NCBI GenBank assembly: GCA_022701845.1
Contig: JAKONS010000279.1
Coordinates: 1-6,709 of the forward strand
Source: Burkholderiaceae bacterium
Lineage (GTDB): Bacteria; Pseudomonadota; Gammaproteobacteria; Burkholderiales; Burkholderiaceae
Length of the DNA stretch: 6,709 nucleotides
Direction of reading: 5' to 3'
Shown: one piece after another, positions 6,689 to 6,709 of the stretch
Numbering within the stretch: position 1 is the stretch's first letter
How the letters are laid out: each line of letters begins with the position of its first letter
The notes under the pieces: generated by a model
The model's database searches: none
Seen by the model: the letters and a program-made list of their open reading frames with translations, nothing else
What the model was told of the DNA's origin: nothing
Program-made: the position numbers and the translations under genes

Positions 6689-6709
6689 ATGACCAGAACC
6701 CCGCGATCC
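6689..6709 (+). CDS. Possible start of a divergent gene, cut by the window end
   Basis: An ATG at 6689 opens seven codons (MTRTPRS) to the window edge, with a GAG at 6676-6678 as the only ribosome-site-like element, ten bases upstream. The 180-base gap to the operon start, with its repeats, is typical of a divergently transcribed regulator, and regulators often begin with short basic N-termini. The fragment is far too short to assign a family, and the start itself is uncertain. Confidence 0.2.

Overview
The window is a very GC-rich, densely coding stretch with strong G/C bias at third codon positions. It looks chromosomal and most resembles a betaproteobacterium of the Burkholderiales type (Comamonadaceae or Alcaligenaceae-like). 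That placement is an inference. It rests on base composition and on the orphan Bug/TctC-type periplasmic binding protein, a family greatly expanded in that order. No RNA genes, CRISPR arrays, insertion sequences or prophage genes are visible.

Layout. (1) Bases 1-3033, plus strand: a large flavin and iron-sulfur dehydrogenase of the YdiJ family (D-2-hydroxyglutarate / D-2-hydroxyacid dehydrogenase), cut at its 5' end by the window edge. (2) Bases 3034-3063: a 30-base gap between convergent genes, holding a GC-rich hairpin. (3) Bases 3064-6508, minus strand: a compact three-gene operon. In transcription order it holds a CaiC-like acyl-CoA synthetase, a Bug-type binding protein with a signal peptide, and a crotonase-superfamily protein whose start codon overlaps the Bug stop codon (TGATG). 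(4) Bases 6509-6688: a 180-base regulatory region with an AT-rich island, where a promoter for the operon can be proposed, followed by two GC-rich 15-base palindromes spaced 21 bases centre to centre. (5) Bases 6689-6709: possibly the first seven codons of a divergent gene, too short to identify.

How the genes may work together: the operon reads as 'capture a carboxylate outside, activate it with CoA inside, then transform the CoA ester'. The Bug protein would bind an organic acid in the periplasm, the ligase would make its CoA thioester, and the crotonase-fold enzyme would act on it. The substrate cannot be read from the sequence. Points worth a second look are the crotonase, which lacks both glutamates of classical enoyl-CoA hydratases and starts with a slippage-prone (Pro-Ser)7 tract; the ligase, which has Arg where the C-terminal catalytic Lys normally sits; and the repeat-rich intergenic region. 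The YdiJ gene is convergent to the operon, and nothing here ties it to the same pathway. I did not find a clearly unprecedented system.
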